Made by a program: the position numbers and the translations under genes. From Bacteroidales bacterium (GTDB lineage: Bacteria > Bacteroidota > Bacteroidia > Bacteroidales > Muribaculaceae): a stretch of 11,710 nucleotides of DNA. The notes beneath the pieces are model-generated. The model saw nothing but the letters and a program-made list of their open reading frames with translations. It did not search any database and was not told the origin of the DNA. Location of the stretch: contig JAUNCU010000083.1 of NCBI GenBank assembly GCA_030526455.1, positions 1-11,710 of the forward strand, written 5' to 3'. Shown here one piece after another: positions 1 to 6,775 of this stretch. Position 1 is the first letter of the stretch. Each line of letters opens with the position of its first letter.

Positions 1-260
1 ACCACGGGCTGCCCTCCCCTGCCCTTTCGCTGCTTTTTATCGCGCCCGATGCGCGACACCCGATTAACACCCGAGGGCAAAATCACCACTACGCACCCAC
101 CGCGAGGCAATAGCAAAAGCGCACGAGCCCCCGTGGAATGGTGGGGCTACACATTATAAATAATAAAGCGAAGGGATTCTTTTCTTGGGAGATGGGCGGC
201 TTTCGATGGTGGCCAGGCTTGCTTCGCTCGCCTTTTGGGGATTTCCTCGCCTTTTGAAAC

Positions 261-280
261 TTAGCCGCTGATGCGGCTAA
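261..280. repeat. Perfect inverted repeat (8-bp stem, 4-nt loop)
   Basis: TTAGCCGC (261-268) and GCGGCTAA (273-280) are exact reverse complements around the loop TGAT. The hairpin lies about 135 bp beyond the stop of the leftward TerB-like gene and could end or protect its transcript. Neither side shows a good T-run, so an intrinsic terminator is not proven. Confidence 0.55.
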
Positions 281-300
281 CACGGGGGCGCTTTGCGGCG

Positions 301-402
301 TGGCGCTGCCGCGCTCCGCCGAATGGGTGGTGGGATGGGATGGCGGCCTTTTTTTAAATGGCGCTGCCGCGCTCCGCCGGGCGGGTGGTGGAATGGGATG
401 GC
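301..402. repeat. Two imperfect 44-bp direct repeats, period 58 bp
   Basis: Unit 1 (301-344) and unit 2 (359-402) agree at 40 of 44 positions. The differences are AAT versus GGC near the middle and one G/A change near the end. Each begins TGGCGCTGCCGCGCTCCGCC, and they are separated by a 14-bp spacer containing a T-run. The CGCTCCGCC core recurs in the opposite orientation (GGCGGAGCG) at 2460-2468, in the next intergenic region. This suggests a dispersed intergenic repeat rather than coding sequence; its function is unknown. Confidence 0.7.
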
Positions 403-414
403 TTTTGCTTTTGA

Positions 415-738
415 TCACACCAGGTTGTCTAGGCCTAGGTGGGCGGCTACTGTGTTGAGGAGGCGGATTTCGGCGTCGTCGACGCGGTTGTCGGCGTCAA
501 TCACCTCCACGAGCATCTTGGCGAGGAGCAATTTTGCCTCGGCAGTGGCGCCGTCCATCACTTTGATGGCTGTGGGGAGGGTGATTTCTTTTGCGATGAT
601 GAAGGTTTCGGCGTCGATGGCGAGTGTGGCGAAGATGCGGTTGACGACGGCGCACTCGCGGATGTCGATGCTGCCGTCGACGTTAGCCATCTCGATGATG
701 ATGCTTGCGAAAGCGATTTTTTGATTGTGCGTGAGCAT
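415..738 (-). CDS. TerB-like small helical protein
   Basis: This small acidic, probably cytoplasmic protein (107 aa from the ATG at 738) has two similar helical halves. Each carries a D-x-(D/N)-x-x-(I/V)-D-x-x-E pattern, at residues about 19-28 (NVDGSIDIRE) and 81-90 (DADNRVDDAE). This is typical of TerB-fold proteins, named after a tellurite-resistance protein and often associated with metal binding. No signal peptide or membrane segment is seen. The frame stays open to a TTG at 765, but a TATTTTTG -7 box at 763-770 on the same strand would place the transcript start near 756, inside that extension, so the ATG at 738 is preferred. A weak AGAAG lies just upstream. Whether it has any role in metal or tellurite stress cannot be told from sequence. 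Fold assignment is moderate; that the gene is real is likely. Confidence 0.72.
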   Translation of the reverse strand: MLTHNQKIAFASIIIEMANVDGSIDIRECAVVNRIFATLAIDAETFIIAKEITLPTAIKVMDGATAEAKLLLAKMLVEVIDADNRVDDAEIRLLNTVAAHLGLDNLV

Positions 739-762
739 TTCTTCTGAAAAATTTTGTGGTAA

Positions 763-794
763 CAAAAATACGTATTATTTCTAAAACGGGAAAA
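763..794 (-). promoter_or_regulatory. Bacteroidetes-type promoter of the TerB-like gene
   Basis: On the minus strand a TATTTTTG box (763-770) matches the TAnnTTTG -7 consensus. A TTTT at 791-794 sits 20 nt upstream in the -33 position. The predicted start of transcription is near 756, giving a leader of about 18 nt to the ATG at 738. A 10-bp palindrome, AATACGTATT (767-776), overlaps the -7 box and could bind a regulator. Confidence 0.55.
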
Positions 795-797
795 AGA

Positions 798-829
798 TTT
801 GCTGAAAAGTTTGCATTTTCGTATTTTTG
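798..829 (+). promoter_or_regulatory. Bacteroidetes-type promoter of the GHL10 gene
   Basis: TTTG at 798-801, a 20-nt spacer and TATTTTTG at 822-829 match the -33/-7 consensus of the Bacteroidetes housekeeping sigma factor exactly. The predicted start of transcription is near 836, giving a leader of about 36 nt. It faces away from the TerB-like gene's promoter, and the two -7 boxes are about 51 bp apart. Confidence 0.7.
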
Positions 830-862
830 CAATGACAAAGCAACTTCAAAACCATTAACAGC

Positions 863-886
863 AAAAAAGGAATGAAAAAAGGAATG
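863..886 (+). repeat. 12-bp tandem duplication spanning the start codon
   Basis: AAAAAAGGAATG occurs twice back to back (863-874 and 875-886). Each copy carries an ATG with AAGGA directly before it. The unit length is a multiple of three, so both ATGs are in frame with the GHL10 gene and only add Met-Lys-Lys-Gly to the signal peptide. The AAGGA of copy one lies 12 nt upstream of the second ATG and could act as a weak ribosome binding site for it. Confidence 0.8.
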
Positions 887-2386
887 AAACTTACGATTGC
901 GCTTGCGCTGGTGGCGCTGACCGCGATGAGCGGCTTTGCCCAGACAGCCAAGAAGCACGAATTCAGAGGAGCGTGGCTGCACATCATAGGCCAGAAGCAA
1001 TACTCCAAGATGACACCCGAAGCCACTCGCGAATACCTCGTGGGCCAACTCAACGAACTAAAGGCCAACGGCGTGAATGCCGTGATATGGCAAATTCGCC
1101 CTCAGGCCGACGCCGCCTACATCAGCGACCTCGAGCCCTGGAGCAAGTGGATAAGCGGCACCGCCGGCGTGGCTCCCAACCCCGTGTGGGATCCGCTGCA
1201 ATTCATGATTGAGCAGTGCCACAAGCGCGGCATGGAACTGCATGCGTGGATCAACCCCTACCGCGTGACCAGCGGCAAGGACGACAAGCCTGCAGCGGGC
1301 CACGTGTACTACAAGCACCCTGAATGGTTTGTGAAATATGCTGACGGCAAACTCTACTTCGACCCAGGTTTGCCCGAAAGCCGCAACTTCATCGACAAGG
1401 TGGTGCGCGACATCATAGGCCGCTACGATGTGGACGCCATTCACATGGACGACTACTTCTACCCCTACCCCGTGACCGGCGTCGACTTCCCCGACGACGC
1501 ATCGTGGGAAAAATACGGCAAAGGCTTCAACGACCGTGGCGACTGGCGCCGCCACAACGTGGACCTGCTGATAGAGCAACTGCACAACACGCTGCAGGAA
1601 GTGAAGCCATGGGTGCAACTGGGCATCAGCCCATTCGGCATCTGGCGCAACAAGAGCGTAGACCCACGCGGCAGCGAAACCAACGGCTTGCAATGCTACG
1701 ACGCCCTCTACGCCGACTGCCCCAAGTGGACCAAGGAAGGCTGGGTTGACTACATGGTGCCTCAACTATACTGGGAACAAGAGCACCCACGCGCCAACAA
1801 CGAGCACCTGATGCACTGGTGGAACGGCGAAACCTACGGCCGCGGCATGTACTACGGCTACTCGGTGAGCAACATGATGACCCACAAAGACACCCGCGAC
1901 AGCACCATCAACAACCAGTTGGGCGAAAAGATAGAACTTCAGCGCAAACTCGAAAACGTGACCGGCATGGTGTGGTGGCCCGGCTACCTGGTGACCCAAA
2001 ACTTCAAGCAAGTGGGCGACAAACTCAAGAAGACCCACATGGCCACCCAGGCACTCGCACCCACCTACACCTGGCTCGACAACAAGGCTCCAGAGGCCGT
2101 GCGCAAACTGAAAGCCGAGAAATCGTGCTGCGAAACCGTGTTGCGCTGGACAGCGCCAAAGGCCACCGACGAGATGCAGAAAGCCGCCCGCTACGTGGTG
2201 TACCGCTTCAAGAAAGGACAGGCGGTAGACATCAGCAAGGCTGAAGCCATCGTGGAAATCACCGGCGAGACCTGCTACCACACCCGCGGCACCCTCAAGG
2301 GCAACTACACCTACGCCGTGACCGCCGTCGACCGCTGCAACAACGAGTCGGCTCCCGTGAGCGTGAATGTGGAAATCGCACAGTAA
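872..2386 (+). CDS. Exported family-10-like glycosyl hydrolase (DUF187/GHL10)
   Basis: A 504-aa exported protein. Residues 1-23 form a signal peptide (basic start, hydrophobic core, likely cut GFA|Q) with no lipobox cysteine. Residues about 28-390 match the DUF187/GHL10 TIM-barrel family: RGAWLHIIG near 32, HAWINPYR at 124, DAIHMDDYFYP at 188-198 with paired Asp, GISPFGIWR at 251 and DYMVPQLYWE at 293. Residues about 400-504 look like a fibronectin-III-type beta-sandwich. The E. coli member DigH (YddW) is reported to cleave peptidoglycan strands lacking stem peptides, so a periplasmic or surface role in cell-wall glycan turnover is the best guess; the actual substrate is unknown. Two in-frame ATGs (872, 884) arise from an exact 12-bp duplication, and the protein may start at either. 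The gene is monocistronic: it has its own promoter and a strong terminator follows. Confidence 0.88.
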   Translation: MKKGMKLTIALALVALTAMSGFAQTAKKHEFRGAWLHIIGQKQYSKMTPEATREYLVGQLNELKANGVNAVIWQIRPQADAAYISDLEPWSKWISGTAGVAPNPVWDPLQFMIEQCHKRGMELHAWINPYRVTSGKDDKPAAGHVYYKHPEWFVKYADGKLYFDPGLPESRNFIDKVVRDIIGRYDVDAIHMDDYFYPYPVTGVDFPDDASWEKYGKGFNDRGDWRRHNVDLLIEQLHNTLQEVKPWVQLGISPFGIWRNKSVDPRGSETNGLQCYDALYADCPKWTKEGWVDYMVPQLYWEQEHPRANNEHLMHWWNGETYGRGMYYGYSVSNMMTHKDTRDSTINNQLGEKIELQRKLENVTGMVWWPGYLVTQNFKQVGDKLKKTHMATQALAPTYTWLDNKAPEAVRKLKAEKSCCETVLRWTAPKATDEMQKAARYVVYRFKKGQAVDISKAEAIVEITGETCYHTRGTLKGNYTYAVTAVDRCNNESAPVSVNVEIAQ

Positions 2387-2414
2387 GAAACAGATTTTTT
2401 CAGAAACCCCATAG

Positions 2415-2452
2415 ACAGAAGGGCGCTGCTTCACCGCGGCGCCTTTTTTCTG
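2415..2452 (+). terminator. Rho-independent terminator after the GHL10 gene
   Basis: An 8-bp G+C-rich stem (2422-2429 with 2436-2443, one G-U pair, 6-nt loop) is followed directly by six T residues (2444-2449). A/T pairs extend the base of the stem. It begins about 35 nt after the GHL10 stop codon and separates that gene from the next promoter. Confidence 0.88.
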
Positions 2453-2472
2453 TATTTAAGGCGGAGCGGGAA

Positions 2473-2504
2473 ATTGGGGATTTGGGAAAAATGATGTAAA
2501 TTTG
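2473..2504 (+). promoter_or_regulatory. Bacteroidetes-type promoter of the GH133-like gene pair
   Basis: ATTG at 2473-2476, a 20-nt spacer and TAAATTTG at 2497-2504 (an exact TAnnTTTG) form a good promoter about 24 nt after the preceding terminator. The leader to the ATG at 2585 would be about 74 nt. A weaker alternative is TTTG at 2540-2543, a 21-nt spacer and TACATTTT at 2565-2572, which would leave almost no leader. Confidence 0.55.
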
Positions 2505-2584
2505 TGGTTAATTGGGGTGGTTTGCCCTGAGGTGAATATTTTGAAAGCAGTTTACTTACTTAGATACATTTTTTTACTACGGAG

Positions 2585-4732
2585 ATGAAAGTGAAGAAAA
2601 TATTAGTGATGCTGGGCGGGTGTATGCTATGGTCGAGCGTGGCTGTGGGTCAGCCAGTGACTGCCAAGCGCCCTCTTGTGCCTGTGAGAGAGATGGCTGT
2701 GGACCGCTTAGCGATAGAAGTGACCAAGGGCGAAAACCGTGAGTATTCGTTCACCGACAAGAAAAGCGGCTTCTGGTATGGGCGTACGCACCAAGACGTG
2801 CCCATCGACTGGTATGCCGGGTGGAACATCGCCAAGAAGCGCGTGCTGAGCGACTACACCCTCTATCTCGACGGGCGTCAGATGAAGCGCGCCGAGGCCA
2901 AGCACGTGAGCGTGAGCCCCACGGAGATACGCCGCACCTGGGGCGAGCAGACCGAGATTCTGCGCCTTTTCGACAACGACGCCGTGATCGCCATTAGCGT
3001 GAACGGCTGCAAGAAAAGCGGCATCACCCTCACCTTCCCCGACGGCGCCGACAAGGCAATGGTGCACGTGTACCGCGCCGACGGAAAGAAAGCCAAGCAG
3101 AAGAAAGGCATGTGGATGGGCGCCGAGGGCGAAACCACCCTGCTGCTGATTTACGGCACCGAAGCCGAGGCCGATGCACTGGCACAGAAATACGCCAACA
3201 ACTGGATGCAGCAGTTGATGCAACGCAAGATACGCATCAACGGCATCGTGGACGGCAACAACCAACTGCAGACCAACCTTCCCGAACTCGACAAAGCCAT
3301 CGCGTGGATCACCGCCACCATGGACGAACTCATCACCGAGCAGCAAGGCAAAGGCATCTACGCCGGTCTGCCCTGGTTTAACGAATACTGGGGCCGCGAC
3401 ATGTTTATCGCCATGCCCGGCGCCACACTCGTGACCGGCCAATTCAACTACACGAAAGATATACTCAAGGATTTCTCAAAATTCCAGGACCGCGACCCCA
3501 ATTCGCCCACCTGCGGACGCATTCCCAACCGCGCCAACCTGGAAGGCATACTCTACAACACCGCCGACGGCACCCCACGCTACGTGATGGAAGCCGAAGA
3601 ACTGCTGCAATACTGCGGCGACCGCACCTTCCTGCGCCACATCTACCCCTCGATCGTGCTTAGCACCCAGCAGAGCCTGCTGCACCACACCGACGCGCGC
3701 GGCTACCTGATGCATGCCGACGCCGACACGTGGATGGACGTGAAGCGAAAAGGCATACCCGGCTCGCCCCGCGGCAACCGTGCCAACGACATTCAGTACC
3801 TGTGGTGGAAACAACTCACCGCCGCCTCCCACCTCGCCACCCTGATGAACGACAGCGCTCACGCCAAAGCCTGGCAAGCCGCTGCCGAGAAAGTGGCGCG
3901 CAACTTCGAGGCCGACTTCTGCGACAAGGAAGGCATCCTCATCTACGACCACCTCAACGCCGACGGCACGCCCGACCTGCAGATGCGCCCCAACCAACTC
4001 TACTGCTTCGACCTCATCAGCGACGAAGCCTTCAAGCAAAAAGTAACCCGCCGCTGCTGGGAAGAACTCGTGTATCCCTGGGGCGTGGCATCGCTCTCGC
4101 AAACCGACAAGCAATTCCATCCACAGCACGAAAACTGGAACTACTACCACAAAGACGACGCCTACCACAACGGCACCATATGGCTGTGGAACAACGGTAT
4201 GGCCATGCAGCGCATGATTGAATACGGCCAGAAGGAAATGGCTTGGCAACTGTTTAAGAACATGAACCGCCAGGCACTGCACGAAGGGGCAGTGGGCAGC
4301 CTCAGCGAAAACGCCGACGCCCATCCCCGCAAGGGCAAAACGTGGGTAGACCGCAGCGGCACCTTCCTCCAGGCATGGAGCAACAGCGAGCACCTGCGCG
4401 TGTGGTATCAGCACTTCCTGGGCATACGCCCCGACCTGATGAACGGCGTGGTGGTGGTAGAGCCACGCCTGCCCAAGGAAATCACCTATCTGCTCACCAC
4501 CATGCGCATAGGCAACGGACGCATCGTGTATAATTACTCCGACGGCAAATTCAACATCAGCCTCGAAGACCTGCCCGGCGTGAAACTCGACCTGCGCATC
4601 GCCAGCGACGAAGAGCAGGAAGCCGCCGCCAAGAATCCCATTTTCGAAGGCATCGACTTCTGCCAGCCCAAGCCACTGGACCACTATCCCTGCTTCGACA
4701 AATACTACGATCCACCATTGACCTACGAATAA
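2585..4732 (+). CDS. Exported GH133-type (glycogen-debranching-like) glucosidase
   Basis: A 715-aa protein with an N-terminal export signal (about residues 1-22, VAVG|Q). A short lipobox-like LGGC ends at Cys13, so lipoprotein export is a weak alternative. Residues about 30-215 look like a beta-rich N-terminal domain. Residues about 230-630 match the (alpha/alpha)6 barrel of amylo-alpha-1,6-glucosidases (GDE C-terminal, GH133): GLPWFNEYWGRDMFI at 261, DTWMD at 381, RPNQLY at 468, YHNGTIWLW at 527, SENADAHP at 574 and GTFLQAWS at 592. Asp385 and Glu575 are candidate acidic catalytic residues by position only. Family members usually debranch cytoplasmic glycogen; the signal sequence here implies a periplasmic or surface glucan instead. 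A GGAG (2581-2584) touches the ATG. Only 3 nt separate it from the phosphoethanolamine-transferase-like gene, implying co-transcription. Family is confident, substrate is not. Confidence 0.85.
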   Translation: MKVKKILVMLGGCMLWSSVAVGQPVTAKRPLVPVREMAVDRLAIEVTKGENREYSFTDKKSGFWYGRTHQDVPIDWYAGWNIAKKRVLSDYTLYLDGRQMKRAEAKHVSVSPTEIRRTWGEQTEILRLFDNDAVIAISVNGCKKSGITLTFPDGADKAMVHVYRADGKKAKQKKGMWMGAEGETTLLLIYGTEAEADALAQKYANNWMQQLMQRKIRINGIVDGNNQLQTNLPELDKAIAWITATMDELITEQQGKGIYAGLPWFNEYWGRDMFIAMPGATLVTGQFNYTKDILKDFSKFQDRDPNSPTCGRIPNRANLEGILYNTADGTPRYVMEAEELLQYCGDRTFLRHIYPSIVLSTQQSLLHHTDARGYLMHADADTWMDVKRKGIPGSPRGNRANDIQYLWWKQLTAASHLATLMNDSAHAKAWQAAAEKVARNFEADFCDKEGILIYDHLNADGTPDLQMRPNQLYCFDLISDEAFKQKVTRRCWEELVYPWGVASLSQTDKQFHPQHENWNYYHKDDAYHNGTIWLWNNGMAMQRMIEYGQKEMAWQLFKNMNRQALHEGAVGSLSENADAHPRKGKTWVDRSGTFLQAWSNSEHLRVWYQHFLGIRPDLMNGVVVVEPRLPKEITYLLTTMRIGNGRIVYNYSDGKFNISLEDLPGVKLDLRIASDEEQEAAAKNPIFEGIDFCQPKPLDHYPCFDKYYDPPLTYE

Positions 4733-4735
4733 TCA

Positions 4736-6529
4736 ATGCGCAAGACGATGAAGAAAGCGGCCATGGGCGCAGTGAACTTCCTGGCGCGACCGTTCACCAC
4801 CATGTGGGCGTTCACGCTGGGCATGCTCATGGTGTACCTGTGCCTGAAATACGGCGTGGGCGGCGACGCACTGCAGTTGAAATATGTGGTGCCCGAACTG
4901 CTCACCCTCGCGCTGGCGCTCTCGCTGCTGAAAGGACGGTGGCGCACGGCAGCCGAATGGATCGTCATCGTGGGCATAGGGCTGCTTAGCGCCGTGGAAC
5001 TGTGGCTGCACAACCACTTCCGCCTCACCCTCTCATGCCAGGCGCTGCAACTGCTGATGGAGACCAACAGCCGCGAGGCCAGCGAATTTGCCTCGCAATT
5101 CGTCTACACCGCCTCCACACTCAAATACGCCCTCATGCTCGCCCTGGGCTACGCCATCGCCGCCATGCTCCACCTGCGCTGCACCCGAAAATGGGTGGAG
5201 AGGACGGCAAAGACCATACCCGCGCAATGGTCGCTGTGGCTGAAAGTGGGCGCCATCGTGGGCGCGGCCGTGCTCTACTTCGTGCGCTCGGGCTGGGTGG
5301 GCATGCAGCCCCGCATGGCCTACGCCCTGCTGAGCAGCAGCGTGGGCGAATATGAGCAGCGCTTCATCAAGGGCGAAGGGGCGGGCGGATGCGGCACATG
5401 CACCCCACTGAGCCGCCTGATGCACGGCATGTGCCTCTACAGCCTCACCCGGGCGCAATGCGACGAACTCATAGGCGTGCTGAAGCGGGCGAAAATCGAC
5501 GGTTGCGACTACCGCTCGAGCAACCTCATGCTGCTGATAGGCGAAAGTTTCATCAAGCGCCACGCCCAAATCTACGGCTATGCCCTTCCCACCACCCCAC
5601 GCATGATGGCCGAGATGGAGAAAGGCAACCTCGTGCGCATCGACGACGCCATCACCATGGTGGCACGCACGAGCGACGTGTTTAAGGAAATGCTCTCGAT
5701 GCACAGCATCGACCAGGCAGGGTCGTGGTCGTCGGTGCCCATGATGCCGCACTTATTCCGCCTCGCCGGCTACCGCGTGAGCCTGATTTCCAACCAGTAC
5801 GCCCGCTCCACCCACGACGTGTGGAACACCACCGGCGCCTTCTTCCTGGAGAATCCAGAGGTGTCAAGGCTACTCGTCGACTACCACAACCCGCACACCT
5901 ACCGATATGACGAGGGTCTGCTCCACGAAGTGGACTCGCTCATGCGAGCACGGAGCGAGCGCAACCTCGTGATGCTGCACGTGCGCGGCCAGCACGTGAA
6001 ATTCGAAAACGGCTATCCCGAAAACCGCGCCCACTTCAGCGCCGCCGACTACGGCCACCGCAGCGAGTTGAGCCAAGAGCAGAAGCGCGAAGTGGCCCAC
6101 TACGACAACTGCACCCTGTATCAAGACAGCATAGCGGGCGCACTCTTCGACCGCTACCGCCACACCGACATGGTGATAGTGATGGTGAGCGACCACGGCG
6201 AAAACGTGTACGACGACGGCCACACGCTGGGCCGGTCGCACAACCACTTCAGCCGCGCGATGCTAGAGTCGCAATATCAAGTGCCCATGTGGATATGGTG
6301 CAGCGACAAATACCGCACGCTTCACCCCCACATGGTGGAACGCATCAAGGCGGCACAGCAGCGGCCATTCGAAACCGACGACATCTCGCACCTCATGCTC
6401 GACCTGGCCGGCATACGCTGCCCCTACTTCGAGCCCAAGCGCAGCCTCATCGACGACCACTTCGACAGCGGCCGCAAGCGCCTGGTGGGCGACGCGAAAC
6501 ACCACTACGAGCGGCTGCTGAAGCGGTGA
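4736..6529 (+). CDS. Inner-membrane phosphoethanolamine transferase-like protein
   Basis: A 597-aa member of the alkaline-phosphatase/sulfatase superfamily with the EptA/CptA/OpgE layout. About five N-terminal membrane helices (near residues 22-40, 50-66, 73-92, 128-146, 167-184) precede a periplasmic catalytic domain. The zinc-site signature is present: Glu270 in LLIGES, candidate nucleophile Thr312 in ARTSDVFKE, and Asp486-His487 in VSDHGEN. GYALPTTPRM at 281 and the ETNSREASEF segment near 109 also fit. Such enzymes move phosphoethanolamine from phosphatidylethanolamine to lipid A, LPS core, or periplasmic glucans; which acceptor applies cannot be read here. The usual G-N/S-H-x-P stretch appears as RGQHVKFENGYP (418-429), suggesting an acceptor site unlike EptA's. 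The start follows the GH133-like stop by 3 nt; Met5 (4748) is an alternative. No terminator follows the stop. Confidence 0.85.
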   Translation: MRKTMKKAAMGAVNFLARPFTTMWAFTLGMLMVYLCLKYGVGGDALQLKYVVPELLTLALALSLLKGRWRTAAEWIVIVGIGLLSAVELWLHNHFRLTLSCQALQLLMETNSREASEFASQFVYTASTLKYALMLALGYAIAAMLHLRCTRKWVERTAKTIPAQWSLWLKVGAIVGAAVLYFVRSGWVGMQPRMAYALLSSSVGEYEQRFIKGEGAGGCGTCTPLSRLMHGMCLYSLTRAQCDELIGVLKRAKIDGCDYRSSNLMLLIGESFIKRHAQIYGYALPTTPRMMAEMEKGNLVRIDDAITMVARTSDVFKEMLSMHSIDQAGSWSSVPMMPHLFRLAGYRVSLISNQYARSTHDVWNTTGAFFLENPEVSRLLVDYHNPHTYRYDEGLLHEVDSLMRARSERNLVMLHVRGQHVKFENGYPENRAHFSAADYGHRSELSQEQKREVAHYDNCTLYQDSIAGALFDRYRHTDMVIVMVSDHGENVYDDGHTLGRSHNHFSRAMLESQYQVPMWIWCSDKYRTLHPHMVERIKAAQQRPFETDDISHLMLDLAGIRCPYFEPKRSLIDDHFDSGRKRLVGDAKHHYERLLKR

Positions 6530-6547
6530 GATATTGGAGGCGCGGAA

Positions 6548-6579
6548 ATTGCATAGTTTCGGAATAATTGATAACTTTG
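6548..6579 (+). promoter_or_regulatory. Bacteroidetes-type promoter of the pan/coa operon
   Basis: ATTG at 6548-6551, a 20-nt spacer and TAACTTTG at 6572-6579 (exact TAnnTTTG) lie just after the transferase-like gene. The predicted start of transcription is near 6586. The surrounding 11-mer TTGATAACTTT (6568-6578) recurs at 6677-6687, where TAACTTTT might be a second, weaker -7 box; no good -33 box accompanies it. Confidence 0.62.
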
Positions 6580-6585
6580 TGAGAT

Positions 6586-6775
6586 TTTACGATATAGAGG
6601 CCCAGAAGGGGTTGTGAGGGGTGCTGGATGCGCAAGCATAAGCGTAAAAAGCGCCAATCGCGACACCGCGAGAGCCTTGATAACTTTTTTTATAGATTTT
6701 GCGCGTGCCTGTGACGGGCGGCATTGTCCATCCATCGCAAAGCGTGCTGCGGAATTGAAATTTAGACCAACACAG
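6586..6775 (+). promoter_or_regulatory. Long (about 190 nt) 5' leader of the pan/coa operon
   Basis: The stretch between the predicted transcript start and the panB ATG at 6776 is unusually long for this window (the other leaders are about 18, 36 and 74 nt). The panB frame is open upstream to an ATG at 6614, but that translation is unlike any PanB. I see only weak 4-bp stems (for example 6602-6605 with 6624-6627, and 6706-6709 with 6720-6723) and recognise no known riboswitch. A regulatory role is inferred from length and position only. Confidence 0.35.

Larger units (their letters stand above)
1..414. other. Non-coding stretch at left edge, hairpins and repeats only
   Basis: No convincing gene is seen here on either strand. 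The open frames give low-complexity Pro/Ser/Arg-rich or Arg/Trp-rich translations with no recognisable domain. The stretch holds a weak hairpin (AGCCCC at 126-131 pairing with GGGGCT at 143-148), a perfect 8-bp-stem hairpin at 261-280, and an imperfect 44-bp direct repeat (301-344 and 359-402). It lies downstream of the leftward TerB-like gene, so part of it is probably that gene's 3' untranslated region. No clear U-tract terminator was found for it. Confidence 0.6.

Noticed and set aside
1..414. Possible CRISPR, tRNA or other structured RNA at the left edge
   Set aside because: Only two repeat units and short hairpins are present; no cloverleaf, no regular spacers and no known RNA signature.
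89..418. 109-aa leftward open frame beyond the TerB-like gene
   Set aside because: Translation is Pro/Ser/Arg-rich without domain features, covers the repeats and overlaps the end of the TerB-like gene; it looks like chance in G+C-rich DNA.
293..747. Rightward open frames (143 and 102 aa) opposite the TerB-like gene
   Set aside because: They are antisense shadows; the leftward frame has the TerB-type repeat, a promoter and a sensible start.
739..765. TTG start at 765 for the TerB-like gene
   Set aside because: The likely -7 box (763-770) overlaps it, so the codon would lie upstream of the transcript start; the ATG at 738 is better.
3476..4684. Long antisense frame (402 aa) opposite the GH133-like gene
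   Set aside because: Composition (Val/Ala/His/Gly-rich) is that of a mirror frame in G+C-rich coding DNA; the sense strand has clear GH133 motifs.
6614..6775. N-terminal extension of PanB by 54 residues
   Set aside because: The extension has no PanB similarity, and the family starts at the MKKSIFDLLS region; a 54-codon open stretch is not surprising at this base composition.
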